DNA from: Bog-756 sp963745955
GTDB taxonomy: Bacteria > Actinomycetota > Acidimicrobiia > Acidimicrobiales > RAAP-2
Length of the DNA: 64,000 nucleotides
Direction of reading: 5' to 3'
NCBI GenBank assembly: GCA_963745955.1
Contig: CAVUZI010000008.1
Coordinates: 248,001-312,000 of the forward strand
Shown: one piece after another, positions 10,096-20,120 of the stretch
Position numbering within the stretch: position 1 is the stretch's first letter
Layout of the letters: each line of letters opens with the position of its first letter
Notes under the pieces: generated by a model
The model's database searches: none
What the model saw: only the letters and a program-made list of their open reading frames with translations
Told to the model about the DNA's origin: nothing
Made by a program: the position numbers and the translations under genes

Positions 10096-11187
10096 TTATT
10101 TGAAGCACGCACGGATGGCGGCTTGCGTGGCCGGTTGCAGCTCCGAGCGCTGCGATGGATCGGGCTGCCTCATGAGGTTCCCGGAGTTGTAGTCGAATAG
10201 CGGGCCCCAGAAATAGATACCGCCAAGTTTGTGGTCTTTGGAGAACTGGCAGGCTGCCGCGAACCAGTCGGCCTGAATCGTCTGATCGAATGCCCCACTG
10301 ACGTAGAGATAGGGGGTTGCATAGGAACCATCGGTGGCCTCGATGCCCGCCTCGTCGATCGTGACGTTGCGGTCCGCAGTTCCGAACGGTCGGGCGGCGA
10401 GATACGAGTCCCATCCTGAGAGGAGCTGGGCCACCGAAGCGGTGGGCGCGGCATTCGGGATGCCCGGATAGGCGTCGATAGCGACCGAGGTGTGCTTGTG
10501 GACTTCGCCGCCGCCGTGCGGGAGGCTGGCCCTCCAACTCGTCGCGAAGACAAGCTGGCCGGTGTAGAGCTTCCGGGCGAACGGGATGACTGACAGCCAT
10601 TGGTCGGATTTCGACAGACTGGCCAGCTCGAGTGAGATGGTGAAACGGGCCACTTTGTTGGCTTGCGCCATTTCCAGATACGGCTTCATCACGCTCTTGT
10701 AACTTACGAACCATGCCGGTCTGCTGGCCGGTTGGATGTCGCCTCGCCATTCGCCGTGGAAATTGTTCTCCTGCAGGAGGGGGCGGAGCAGGACTTGAAG
10801 ACCCTGCGCTTGGGCCGCCCGCACGAGAACGGCCACACGTGCCGGACTGGGCGATTGCGGGTCGATGGCGGGCTGATCGGGCCCGTTGCACTGGTTGGCG
10901 GTGAACACGCTGCTCGCGTTGAGGCCCGCCGTGTAGAACGGGAACGCGATGGCGACCGCGTTGGCCCCCAAGGACTTGATGCCCTTCATCTGGTTGACCG
11001 CATTCTCGTGCCATGCCGCCGGGGTCTGGCAGTTGTCGGTGACGTAGACATTGACCCCGTACTGGGGTGACGGTGCGCCGCTGCTCGTTGACGTGGTCAG
11101 TACCGTCGCGACAAGAAGGCCGATGACGGCGAGAAGCACGACGACCGCCAGGCCGTAATAGAACCGGCGACGTCCAGCAACGGCCAT
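10096..11187 (-). CDS. membrane-anchored glycoside-hydrolase-like protein (TIM barrel)
   Basis: 363 residues: a signal anchor at about 8-30, a short Ser/Thr linker, then one domain from GVNVYVTDNCQTP to the end. KSLGANAVAIAFPFY near residue 75, ISLELASLS with Glu187 and VTIDEAGIEATDGSY with Glu279 look like successive barrel strands with the acid/base and nucleophile glutamates of clan GH-A, closest in style to GH113. Fold and activity are inferred. ATG 11187 has AAGGAG 11 bases upstream. A paralogous domain forms the C terminus of the pentapeptide protein encoded at 14539-16883; both end in a Cys-Phe pair near the C terminus. Confidence 0.65.
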   Translation of the reverse strand: MAVAGRRRFYYGLAVVVLLAVIGLLVATVLTTSTSSGAPSPQYGVNVYVTDNCQTPAAWHENAVNQMKGIKSLGANAVAIAFPFYTAGLNASSVFTANQCNGPDQPAIDPQSPSPARVAVLVRAAQAQGLQVLLRPLLQENNFHGEWRGDIQPASRPAWFVSYKSVMKPYLEMAQANKVARFTISLELASLSKSDQWLSVIPFARKLYTGQLVFATSWRASLPHGGGEVHKHTSVAIDAYPGIPNAAPTASVAQLLSGWDSYLAARPFGTADRNVTIDEAGIEATDGSYATPYLYVSGAFDQTIQADWFAAACQFSKDHKLGGIYFWGPLFDYNSGNLMRQPDPSQRSELQPATQAAIRACFK

Positions 11188-11202
11188 GATGCGACTCTCC
11201 TT

Positions 11203-11409
11203 CTACCTGGGCCGGTGCGCTTCGCGGGCGAGGCCGATTGTTGGCAACCCGGTGCTGCGGCCCGCGCCCCAGGTGCCGGTGATGGCACATGGACTGAGCC
11301 CGAAGTCGGCGGCATTCTCGGGCACGGTGCCGGCGAACGTCGGTGCCCACTGCCCGACAGCGGCAATTGACATTGTCGTTGTCACCGCCCTGGTGGAAGC
11401 CATCCCCAC
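11203..11409 (-). CDS. possible small protein upstream of the glycosidase-like gene
   Basis: A 68-codon GTG-started frame that ends 15 bases before the glycosidase-like start codon. Its third-position GC is high, like a coding frame. The product has no clear signal peptide or known motif. Its start lies about 22 bases from the conserved TGCAATACTT motif, the same arrangement seen for the pentapeptide protein. It may be a translated leader, a remnant of a longer ancestral N terminus, or chance. Confidence 0.35.
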   Translation of the reverse strand: MGMASTRAVTTTMSIAAVGQWAPTFAGTVPENAADFGLSPCAITGTWGAGRSTGLPTIGLAREAHRPR

Positions 11410-11430
11410 CCCTCTGAGGGTTCCATGGCC

Positions 11431-11450
11431 AAAAGTATTGCATGTGACCT
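11431..11450 (-). promoter_or_regulatory. conserved envelope-gene motif, copy 1
   Basis: On the minus strand this reads AGGTCACATGCAATACTT followed by TT. Close copies occur 26-36 bases upstream of the start codons at 16883 and 19117. TACTTT within it fits a -10 box (TANNNT), so it may be a promoter core with an added conserved operator half. Confidence 0.5.
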
Positions 11451-11675
11451 TGGATCGTTACCGTCAACCTGTTCTCTATCGGAAATCGCGCATTCGCGGG
11501 CATGGATGCGGACACTGCAGACCCCGAGGGACGGCCGTGCTGCCGGCCGTGGGTCTCGTACTCCGGGAGGGCACCGGCGCGCGCCTCTCGATCGGAATCG
11601 GACCTGCTAGCGTTTCACCGCCGCCGAGTGTGGATCTAGGGGCTGAAGCACTAGTGATCGGGTGTGGGGTGCGGG

Positions 11676-12143
11676 ATGGGCGATCAGAAGGTTGACCGGG
11701 ACCTCACGGCCGCGAGGCCGTCAGGGTGGCTTGCCCGGCATCGAATCCTTGCCGTCGTCGGGATATGTCTCGCCATCCTGGTCGTGGCCTATGGGCTCTT
11801 CTCGGGTCGGATCGTGAACGGCGTCGCCGATGCAGCCGGCGCCCGACCCAATACATCCTTTGATGCCCTGTGGTTTGCCAACCCAGCGGTCGCGGCTCGA
11901 CCCGTCCCCCGAGGTACCGCGCTCGACGTCGCCGTCTCGAACCAGACACGAGGCGCGCAGACGCTGCATTGGTCGACTTCGACTTCGACTTCTGATGTGG
12001 CGCTCCAACACGGTTCGATCTACGTGCCGAAGGGGTCGACCAGGACATTTGTCGTTCAAACCGAACATGCGCTCCTCGGCCAACGGTTTTCGGTCCGATT
12101 GGACGGCACGTCCATCGTGATCAGGGTCATCGTGGTCAGCTGA
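11676..12143 (+). CDS. single-pass membrane protein with extracytoplasmic domain
   Basis: About 155 residues: a short basic cytoplasmic stretch, one membrane segment (LAVVGICLAILVVAYGLF) and a Thr/Ser-rich extracytoplasmic domain of about 110 residues that looks like a small beta sandwich. No family was recognised. ATG 11676 gives the compact N terminus MGDQKVDRD; a GTG 12 bases upstream is possible. It lies 16 bases before the large membrane protein gene, so the two are probably co-transcribed and may act together. Confidence 0.55.
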   Translation: MGDQKVDRDLTAARPSGWLARHRILAVVGICLAILVVAYGLFSGRIVNGVADAAGARPNTSFDALWFANPAVAARPVPRGTALDVAVSNQTRGAQTLHWSTSTSTSDVALQHGSIYVPKGSTRTFVVQTEHALLGQRFSVRLDGTSIVIRVIVVS

Positions 12144-12159
12144 TGAAGACGGCTCACAG

Positions 12160-14503
12160 ATGCAGACAGAGGTAGGCGTCCCGTCACGAGGTAGCGCTCA
12201 CCCTGAAGGGGATCGGAGGCGCCGACAGCGACGTTGGTCGGTGCCGACCTGGACGATCGCCGCCGCATTTCTCACCGCCGTAGCCATTGTCCTTCCGCTC
12301 GGACCCGGTGCCAAGGGCCTGGCCATCCTGGGCGTCGTTCTCGTGCCCGGGGCCACGGCAACCGCGATGACCGGGCTCACACTCAGCGGTCCGGCCCAGC
12401 GTGTGTTCCTCACGCTGGTAGTGGGGATCGCCCTCCTTCTGGCCGTGGGTCTTCTGTGCGCCTTGGTGTTGAAACCACTCGGCGTCGACCATCCGCTCAC
12501 CCGGGGACCGATGCTGGTCGTGTGGATGGTCGTGCTGGTTGCATCCGTTGTCCTACCCGCACGTCTCGAGAAGGACCCGGTGCGATGGCTGTTCAGCGAC
12601 GTGACCCGCCGGCATGGCCTCTGGCTCATCGGGCTCGGTGTCCTTCCGGCCCTTGCACTGCTCGGAGCCGGCCGACTGAACGCGGGGCACGGCGCCGCCC
12701 TGGCTGTCGGCGCGTGCGCGGTGAGCGTCGGGGTGTTGGTGGTCGTTCTCGTGTCGGCGCTCTGGGGTAGGAATGTCGTGCCCGCGGGCCCCACCATATT
12801 CATGGCTGTCGTTGCCCTCGCATGGCAGGTCTCGAGCAGGGGGGAGTGGCTCTTCGGAAGCGATATCCAGCACGAGTTCTTCGTTGCCAATGGTGCGGCG
12901 CGAACGGGACAGTTCTCGCTCGCCACCCATAGCGATCCGTACCAGGCCATGCTGTCCTTGACGGTGCTTCCGGCACAGTTGCACGCGCTGAGCTCGGCGT
13001 CGGTGGACATCATGCTTCAGTTGCTGCCGGCTGTTGTCCTTGCCCTCGTGGTCGTCGGTGCACTGTGCATCTTTCGCTCGCTGGTCTCCGAAGGGCTGGC
13101 CGTGGGGTTCACATTGCTGTTCGCCGGGGTGAACACGGCGCTGATAACCGAACTGCCGGCAGTGACCAGGCAGTGTTACGGCCTTCTCATGTTCGAGGCG
13201 ATGGTCTTCCTGATCGTGCTCGCACCGCAGCCGATCAAGAGGTCCCGAATTCTTGCCGCCGGCCTTGGCGTTGCCATGGCCTGTTCGCATTACTCGACGG
13301 CGTACATCGCCTTGCCGGTGCTCGTCATCGGATGGATCTTCGGCCGTTCCTTCGCCGGGAGGTCTGCCGAGGGTGGTGACCTTCGGCGGGTCCGGTCGTT
13401 GCGCATCGGACTCGGGCCTGTGGTCGGTCGAAGCCGCACGGTGCTGACAGCTCCCGTCGTCGGCGTCACCGTCCTTGCCGCGGCAGTGTGGGATCTGGTC
13501 ATCGCCGGCACCGGCTCCCAACTTTCGCAACTGAGGCATTCGATTGAGACGAAGGGCCTGGGCATGCTCTCTGGTGGGGATGTTCTGCCCGGACAGTTCG
13601 AGGGTTCGGACTCGACGCCCAAAGCCAAGCTGCTTACCAGCGTGGTGCAGGGTGGCAGCCAAGCGGAGCCCAAGCCCCCGTCGTGGATGCGGGTCGACCC
13701 TCGTGCGCTTGCCGTCCATCTCCCCAGTGCGTCAGCGCCCAGGCGGCCGATCGTGCCGGTCATCGGCCCCACCTCATCGCACCTGCTGTTGCTGGCCAAC
13801 GAGCTGCTCATCGTGGCCGCGGTGGTCGCAGTAATCATCTCGACCGTGATGCTCGTCCGAGGGCGGCCCCTTCTTCCGGCTGAGCTCGTCGGCATGGCTG
13901 TCGCCGCCGTTCTCATCGACGGAGTGGCGCGGGAATCGGGAACGATTGCACAGAAGTTCGGTCCCGGGCGCGTGGAGGTTCAATTGGGCGTGCTTCTCCT
14001 GGTGCCCCTGGCAGTGGTGGTCGCGTCGGCCACCCGGTTGCCGACCCGGGCACTGAGAGCCAGTGTGATCGTGCTGGTGATCATCGAGCTGGCAGGGACC
14101 ACCGGGTTGTCGGTCATCGCATTCGGAGGCGCTCCGCTCGCCAGCCTGTCTCCCTCGGGTGAGAATGTCGAACGATTCGTTGTGACGACCCCCGGCCTCT
14201 ACACCGCGAGTTGGATCGTGCACCATGCCGGCAGTGGGCAGGTAATTCAGGCCGATGCCTTCGCGCCAGCTCGCCGTGGCAGACTTCACCGGAGGAAGAC
14301 GGTACGCAACGTTTTACACGGTTGCCCCCACCGGTGCCTTCGTTCAATCGTGGATCTACGCGTCACCGGACAACATCGTCGACGGTCGTGCCCGAAGCTC
14401 GACGAACGGGGACGTGAGGATCTTTGTGTTCCCCCAGGAATTCTATGACCAGACCCGCCCGATCATCTTCGCGACGGCTACGACGAAGGTCTACGGCCGG
14501 TGA
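12160..14503 (+). CDS. large polytopic membrane protein, GT-C-like; one frameshift
   Basis: About 780 residues once a single-base insertion near 14255-14262 is corrected. Up to that point the frame is open from 12160; the neighbouring frame then continues with QLAVADFTGGRRYATFY to the stop at 14503. Around fourteen hydrophobic segments precede an extracytoplasmic C-terminal domain. The segment with CSHYSTAYIALPVLVIGW resembles archaeal and actinobacterial multispanning proteins of the DUF2206 type, often found with glycosyltransferases. A role in transferring a lipid-linked sugar is inferred only. It follows the single-pass protein gene by 16 bases and converges with the pentapeptide gene. 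Confidence 0.6.
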
Positions 14504-14538
14504 GGCGAGTGGCCGGCGAAACGCGATGCGCCGGAGCT

Positions 14539-16883
14539 TCATGCGAAGCACTTGCGGATGGCGGCTTGGGCCGCCGGTTGCAGCTCTGTCGGTTGGTTGG
14601 GATCGGGTTGGTGATCAGGTTCCCGAAGTTGAAGTACAGCTGCGGACCCCAGAAGTAGAGACCTCCGACCCTGTGGTTCTTGACGAACTCACAAGCCGCT
14701 GTGAACCAGTTGGCCTGAATCGCCTGGTTGAAGGTCTCACCTGGGGGCGGATTGACATTCGGCTCGGCGTAGGAGCCATCGAATGCCGCGATACCCACCT
14801 CTTCAAACGTCTCGTGGGCGGCTGCGGCGGCAAGCGGATGTGCTGCGAGGTACGTGTACCAGGCCGGTCAGGAGCTGGCCACCGATGCGCTCGGGGTCGC
14901 TGTTTGGAGCGTCGGATAGGCGTCTTGTGCGAGAGCGGTTCCCGGATGGACAGCGCCGGCCAGTCGGATCGACCCAACTCGAGTCGAAGGTCAACTGGCC
15001 GGAGAAGAGCTTGCTTGGCCGCGGCGATCGCCGATGGCCACTGCAGAGCTCGACGAGAGGCTGTTCAGTTCCGACGAGATGGCGAATCGGGTCACCCTGT
15101 TCGCTTGCGCCATCTCCAGGTACGGCTTGAGGACAGCTTTCGTAGCTCGTGATCCAAGCGCTTTGACTTGTCGGAGCGATGCTCCCTCGCCAGTCGCCGA
15201 AGATGTAGATATTGGACTGATCCAGCAAGGGTCGGAGCAGGACCTGCAGCCCGGCCAATTGGGCTGCACGTACGAGAACGGCCAGACGTGCCGGACTGGG
15301 CGACTGGAGCGGCACGGGGCCGCCTCTGGTTCGCCGCACAGGTCGGCGGAGAAGACAGTGGTCGCAGTGGGGGCCGTGGTGTAGAACGGGAATACGATTT
15401 CTACGCTGTTCGCCCCCAGCGATTTGATGCTTTTCATCTCGTTTGTCGCGTTGGCCTGCCAGACGGTGGCCGAGTCACAGCTGTCCGTTGCATAGACGTC
15501 GATTCCACGCTGGGGAATGGTCACCGGTGTGGCTGTGGCCGCCGCCCGGGGACTGGCTGTCAGTTTGGGGGCGGCCGCCACCTTGGGGGCGGCAACCACC
15601 GAACTGCTGGTGGTACTGGCTGCGGAACGGGATGCCAACGGTATCGAGGTTGCCTTCAGGACCCCGTCCACGAGCACCCAGCCGGGTGGAAGGGACGCGG
15701 GGGTGCCCTCGATGTCAAAGGACGTGTTGCCGGTGAGAGTGGCGTGGGTCAGGTTGGTGCCGGTCACCCTGGTGAAGATGACGTAGGCATTGGTGAGGTT
15801 GCTCGCCACTCAGGTCGGCGTCGGTGAGGTTGGCCCTCACGAGGTTGCTGCTCGCCAAGTACGGCGCCGGCCAATTCGGCGTCGGTCAGGTTGGCATAGG
15901 GCCCCACGAGGTAGCCGTCGACGAGTCTGCCAGTTCGTCGGCGTGGCGGTGGGCAAGGTGCCGGGTATGCCCGTGATGCCCCCCGACGTCACATCTACGA
16001 GATTGGCCCCGGCGAGGTCGGTGCCGGACAGGTCGGTGCCGGACAGCACGACCTCCATGGCGTCCACGTTGCTCAGATTGGCGCCGGTGAGGTCGGCGCC
16101 GGTGAGGATGGCCCCTTCGAGGTTGGCCCCGGCGAGGTCGGCTCCGGCGAGGTCGGCGTCTGCGAGGTTGGCACCGTAGAGGAATGCGCCGGGCCCGACA
16201 GGTACCCGCTCACCACCGACCAGTTGGCCGGCGAGAGTCGGGGTGCCGATGAGGCCGACCGAGACGACCCCGGAGAGCATGGTACTGGTGAGGTCGGCGC
16301 CGGTCGACGTCGGCATCGGTGAGGTTGGCGCCGGTGAGGTTGGCCGTGTTGAGGTTGGCGCTGGTGAAGTGTGGCGCCGGTGAGGTTGGCGGCCGGCCCG
16401 ACCAGGTACCCGCCGACCAGGCTCCAGTTGCTGGGGAGCGTGCCGCTGCCGGTGTCGCCACCGGACACCAGACCGGTGAAGTCCGACCCCGAGAAAGTGG
16501 CGCCGGCGACCTCGAGCCGAGAAGGTGGCCCCGTTCAAGAGGGCGTTCTTCATGCTGGTACCGGTCAGGGTCGCGTTGGAGATGAGGGCGCCCTGCAGGT
16601 CGGCGCCGGTGCCGATGGCCCTCGTCAGGTTGGCGTTGGTGAGATTGGCGTTGGTCAGGTTGGCGCCGGTGAGGTTGGCATCGGTCAGGTTGGCGCCGGT
16701 CAGGTTGGCTCCGTAGAGATTGGCTTTGGAGAGGTTGCAGCTCGTGAGGTTGGCGCCGGCGCCGGGGACGCAGCTGGCGGCGCTGGCGGGCGCGATGCCG
16801 GTGAGGGTGAGGGCCAGCGTGAACAGCAGCATGGCGCCGGCCACGGCCAGTCCCATCCTGGCGCGACGAGATGTGCCCCCCAC
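14539..16883 (-). CDS. secreted pentapeptide-repeat protein fused to glycosidase-like domain; several frameshifts
   Basis: GTG 16883 starts a signal peptide (MGLAVAGAMLLFTLALTLTG, cleavage after ASA). Two long blocks of AxLxx pentapeptide repeats follow (about 16590-16760 and 15740-16380, including GANLTGANLTDANLTGANL), then an Ala/Pro/Thr linker and a domain homologous to the glycosidase-like protein at 10096-11187: GIDVYATDSCDSATVW, KSLGANSVEIVFPFY, ISSELNSLS, GLYFWGPQLYFNFG and a final CFA. At least five frame changes interrupt it, and length modulo 3 is 2. Pentapeptide repeats form a right-handed beta helix, so an extracellular scaffold carrying a catalytic or glycan-binding head is inferred. 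It may be intact with sequence errors, or truly decaying. Confidence 0.55.
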
Positions 16884-16908
16884 CTCTGGCCCCCGAGGTT
16901 TCCATAGG

Positions 16909-16924
16909 AAAAGTATTGCACAGT
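16909..16924 (-). promoter_or_regulatory. conserved envelope-gene motif, copy 2
   Basis: The minus strand reads CTGTGCAATACTTTTCC, sharing TGCAATACTTTT with copy 1. It lies about 26 bases upstream of the GTG start of the pentapeptide protein, a distance that suits a -10 element with a short leader. Confidence 0.5.
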
Positions 16925-17012
16925 ATCGGTAAATTTCGAAGGCGGGGTGCAGTCCGCGGAGTCTCGCCTGCTGACCCGGGGTGGCATTCGCGTGACGGAG
17001 AGTGGTCCGGAT

Positions 17013-19117
17013 TCAGGGCGACGGGTTAAGGGCGGTGGAGCGGCATGGAGCATGCACTCCGTCGCTGCGACCACGGCGGCCACACCATGGGGCGCCAGAC
17101 CTTTGATGCAGGTCGAAAAATGCGCGCTCGACGAGGTCACCGGTGGTGGCGCGTGATCCACTCCGGTCCAGACCCAGGCATTCGCTTGGTGGAGCGGTCG
17201 CTGCCCCGTAGACGCCGAAACCAAAGCGGCGGCGAAGGTGACGGACGGCATCTGGTCGTAGAGCGGGAAGATCGCGTTGATCCGGTATGACCACCATCGT
17301 GACCCCCCACTCCTCGAGGGCCTGTCGGAGCTCGAGGATGTAGTCCGGCTTGATGGTGTTGTGAACTTGAATGGTCTCGATTGCGCTGTTGGCCTCGGGG
17401 CGCGCCGACGGGTTCTGAGACGTCGGACAGGATTGCCGCACCGGCTTGCTCTTTCACGACCCGTTGGAGTATCCCGGCGGGACCACTCGACCCGACCATG
17501 GAGAAGTGCATTCCGCTCATCGCCTGCCACGTCATGGCGTTATCGGGGGCAAGGAACGGCGCCGGAAGTACGAGGAGGATCTGATGCCCCTGCAAGTGCG
17601 GGGCAACGGTTCGGAACCAGGTGGGAACGTGCACCGGCTGGGTGGTGATGGGAATTGCGGGTGCGAGGTAGACGGCGGGTGGGACGATGGCGATCGCCGC
17701 CACGACGAGCGCAACCGCGGCCCCTGCCCGTCGTTGCCACCAGGGCCGTGCGCCAGCTGTCGGATGCCCCGGCGATCGTTCGTCGCGCGTGTTCGGCAAA
17801 CCGGTTCACGGCCACATAGACGTGCTCGAGGATCAGCCCCAACATGACCGCGACGGCGAGATAGGTGATGAGGACGAACCGGTAGGGAACGAGGTTCTCC
17901 ATTTGCGGCAGCTTGTCGGCCAGACTTCTGCCCACACCCAAGGACACGATGACAGAGACCGCGACGATCGCCCCGAACAGCCACAGACGTCGGTCGCGGC
18001 GCCAGGCGATCAGGCCACCGATCACCACGATGATCACCCCGTACCCGAAATACTGGAATGACAGAACGGGTCCCTGATTCCCACCCACGGACGTATGGGC
18101 AAGGGTGGTCAGGAGGTGTGTGAACGAAGCCGGCCACCCGTGGACGTAGTAGCCGAGGTAGGTAGGTTTGTTCCGCAGGTCGTCATACTTGCCGTACGGC
18201 CAGATCGGGCCGGTGAAGTGGGCCGGTCCGGCCAGGGCGACCCATGTCGGGACGGCCAGGAGCACCACGGCCGTGGCCGCGCCGGCGGTCAGGCCCACGA
18301 TGGCGTGCCGGGCCCGGCTGCGGACGGCATCGCGGTGACGCCAGGCGGCGTAGCCGACCAGGATGGCGACGCCGACGGCCCCCATGATCACCGTGATGGC
18401 CAGCACTTCGGTGGCGATGAAGAACTGCACCGTCACGAGCAGGCCGAGCGCGACCCCGATCACCACCGGTCGCCGTCGCTGCCGGACCAGTAATTCGTCC
18501 AGACACGCAAGGAACAACGGAGGGACCACCAGCATCCCGAGATTCAGATCGGAATTGGTCAGGCTGACCACGACGAAAGGAGAGAAACCGTAGAACAGGC
18601 CACCGAAGAACGCCGCCGGCATCCAGGTGACCCACCGGCGAAGAAGCACGAACATGGCCAGCGCCGACAGAACCGGGGCGAGGGTCACCGCCACGTTCAG
18701 GCTGGCCACCGGGCCGAAGACCCAGGTGATCGGAGCCAGAGGCACACCGATGGCGAACACGCTGACGAAAGCCAACATATTGACGCCGACGGGGTAGTGC
18801 AGGGCCGTCGAGAAGGTCGGATCCAGTCCATGGGAGATGGCGTACGCCGGCCATTCGATGAACCAGATGAACTGGGACGGGTCCCCGCAGCCGCAGGTGG
18901 TGACGGACGTCGGATGACTCGTCCATACGTTCGACCAGATGAAGACCGAGAGACCGAGGTACGCAAGTCCGGCGAAGAGCAGCGCCCGCCGGCCGTGGTG
19001 TGACGCCGAACCGGACTCAGCCTCGTCCGTACTCGACGCCCTTTGGCGCACGGCGGCCTTGTCCGAACCCGTTGCGGGCGAAGCCCCCAACGGGAGGTTC
19101 TCCGTGATCACTCCCAT
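17013..19117 (-). CDS. large polytopic membrane protein; frameshifted C-terminal half
   Basis: The frame from ATG 19117 gives about 460 residues with ten or more hydrophobic segments. The first external loop, CGCGDPSQFIWFIEWPAYA, has the acidic-aromatic pattern of GT-C-type proteins. Near 17740 the frame shifts, and near 17400 and 17300 it shifts again, through PVHVPTWFRTVAPHLQGHQ, then IETIQVHNTIKPDYILELRQ, then MPSVTFAAALVSASTGQRP. These are consistent pieces of one extracytoplasmic domain. The C-terminal end is uncertain; 17013 is the stop of one candidate frame. ATG 19117 is preceded by GGGAGAG. Its upstream region has the motif shared with two secreted glycosidase-like genes. Confidence 0.55.
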
Positions 19118-19152
19118 CCCACTCTCCCTGCCGCCCGTGGTCACCAGTCATC

Positions 19153-19173
19153 AAGTATCGCATGCTGACCTCG
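19153..19173 (-). promoter_or_regulatory. conserved envelope-gene motif, copy 3
   Basis: The minus strand reads AGGTCAGCATGCGATACTT, matching copy 1 at all but a one-base insertion and one substitution. It lies 36 bases upstream of the start at 19117. The oppositely oriented gene starting at 19332 could also be affected. Confidence 0.5.
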
Positions 19174-19331
19174 GATGTTTCCAAGGAACTCACATGTTTC
19201 CGAGGAGGCAGGCGAGCATAGAGCCCCACGCTCCGGCGGCCACGGCGGGACCACACCGGAGGCTCGCAGGTTCGGCGGCGGAGCCATCCGAACCGCGATG
19301 CAGGCTTCGCGCCAGCTATCCTCCAACGGGC

Positions 19332-20120
19332 GTGGGCACCTTGAACCGAACAGCCGAATCAATTCGATTCGGCAGGGCATCCCAGCTTGCTCGCCAACGG
19401 GCCGGTGTCATTCGACACGGACTCTGGGACCGAATCGAGCACCGCTTTGGGACCCCCATGCTCGGCCAGCTCGTCAATGAAGCCGGTGAGGTCCACACGG
19501 AGGCGGACGACCTCCTCTTGAAGCTGTTCCCAGATGCATCCGTCTCGTCCTACCGAGAGGAGTTCGCTGAGATTCTGGCCACGTTGGAATCCCGACGGAC
19601 CGTGGGGTTGGTGTACCCCGCCAATTACGCCGTCGAGGAGGGGACGGCACGGCTGCTCTACGGCATCGTCCGCGCCGGCGCGCCGGACCACATCTGGGAG
19701 ACAGGAGTCGCCAATGGGGTTTCGAGCCTCATAATTCTCAAAGCCCTCGAGCGCAACGGGTCGGGCACCCTCCACAGCACCGACATCGCTTCTGACGTCG
19801 GGGCACTGGTGCATCCGGAGGAACGGGAAGCCTGGGATCTGCATGTGATCGACCGGACCAGGGCGGCCGGATCACTGCTGGAGTACGCACGTCGGCTACC
19901 GCCTCTCGACCTCTTCATCCACGACAGTCTGCACACCTTCCGCTGGCAGACCACCGAGCTGGGCATGGCGGCCGAGCGACTACGGCCGGGCGGTCTGATG
20001 GCCTCGGATGACGTCGATGCGTCCTATGCCTTCGCCGACTTCTGTCGAAGTCACGAGCTGGCGCCGTTGCTGCTCATGGATCGCAGAAAATTCTTCGGGA
20101 TCGCGCGGTGGAGCCCTTAG
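19332..20120 (+). CDS. class I SAM-dependent methyltransferase, Methyltransf_24-like
   Basis: About 262 residues. IWETGVANGVSSLIILKAL is motif I, GTLHSTDIASD the acidic strand-2 region, and DLFIHDSLHTFRWQTTELGMAAERLRPGG with LMASDDVD carries the metal or acceptor-side His/Asp pattern of Methyltransf_24 (catechol O-methyltransferase-like) enzymes. GTG 19332 was chosen because sequence upstream in the frame is low-complexity; TTG 19341 is an alternative. It converges with mftF and overlaps its stop by 4 bp. It probably belongs to the surface-glycan group, not to the mycofactocin operon, which runs the other way. Confidence 0.7.
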   Translation: MGTLNRTAESIRFGRASQLARQRAGVIRHGLWDRIEHRFGTPMLGQLVNEAGEVHTEADDLLLKLFPDASVSSYREEFAEILATLESRRTVGLVYPANYAVEEGTARLLYGIVRAGAPDHIWETGVANGVSSLIILKALERNGSGTLHSTDIASDVGALVHPEEREAWDLHVIDRTRAAGSLLEYARRLPPLDLFIHDSLHTFRWQTTELGMAAERLRPGGLMASDDVDASYAFADFCRSHELAPLLLMDRRKFFGIARWSP

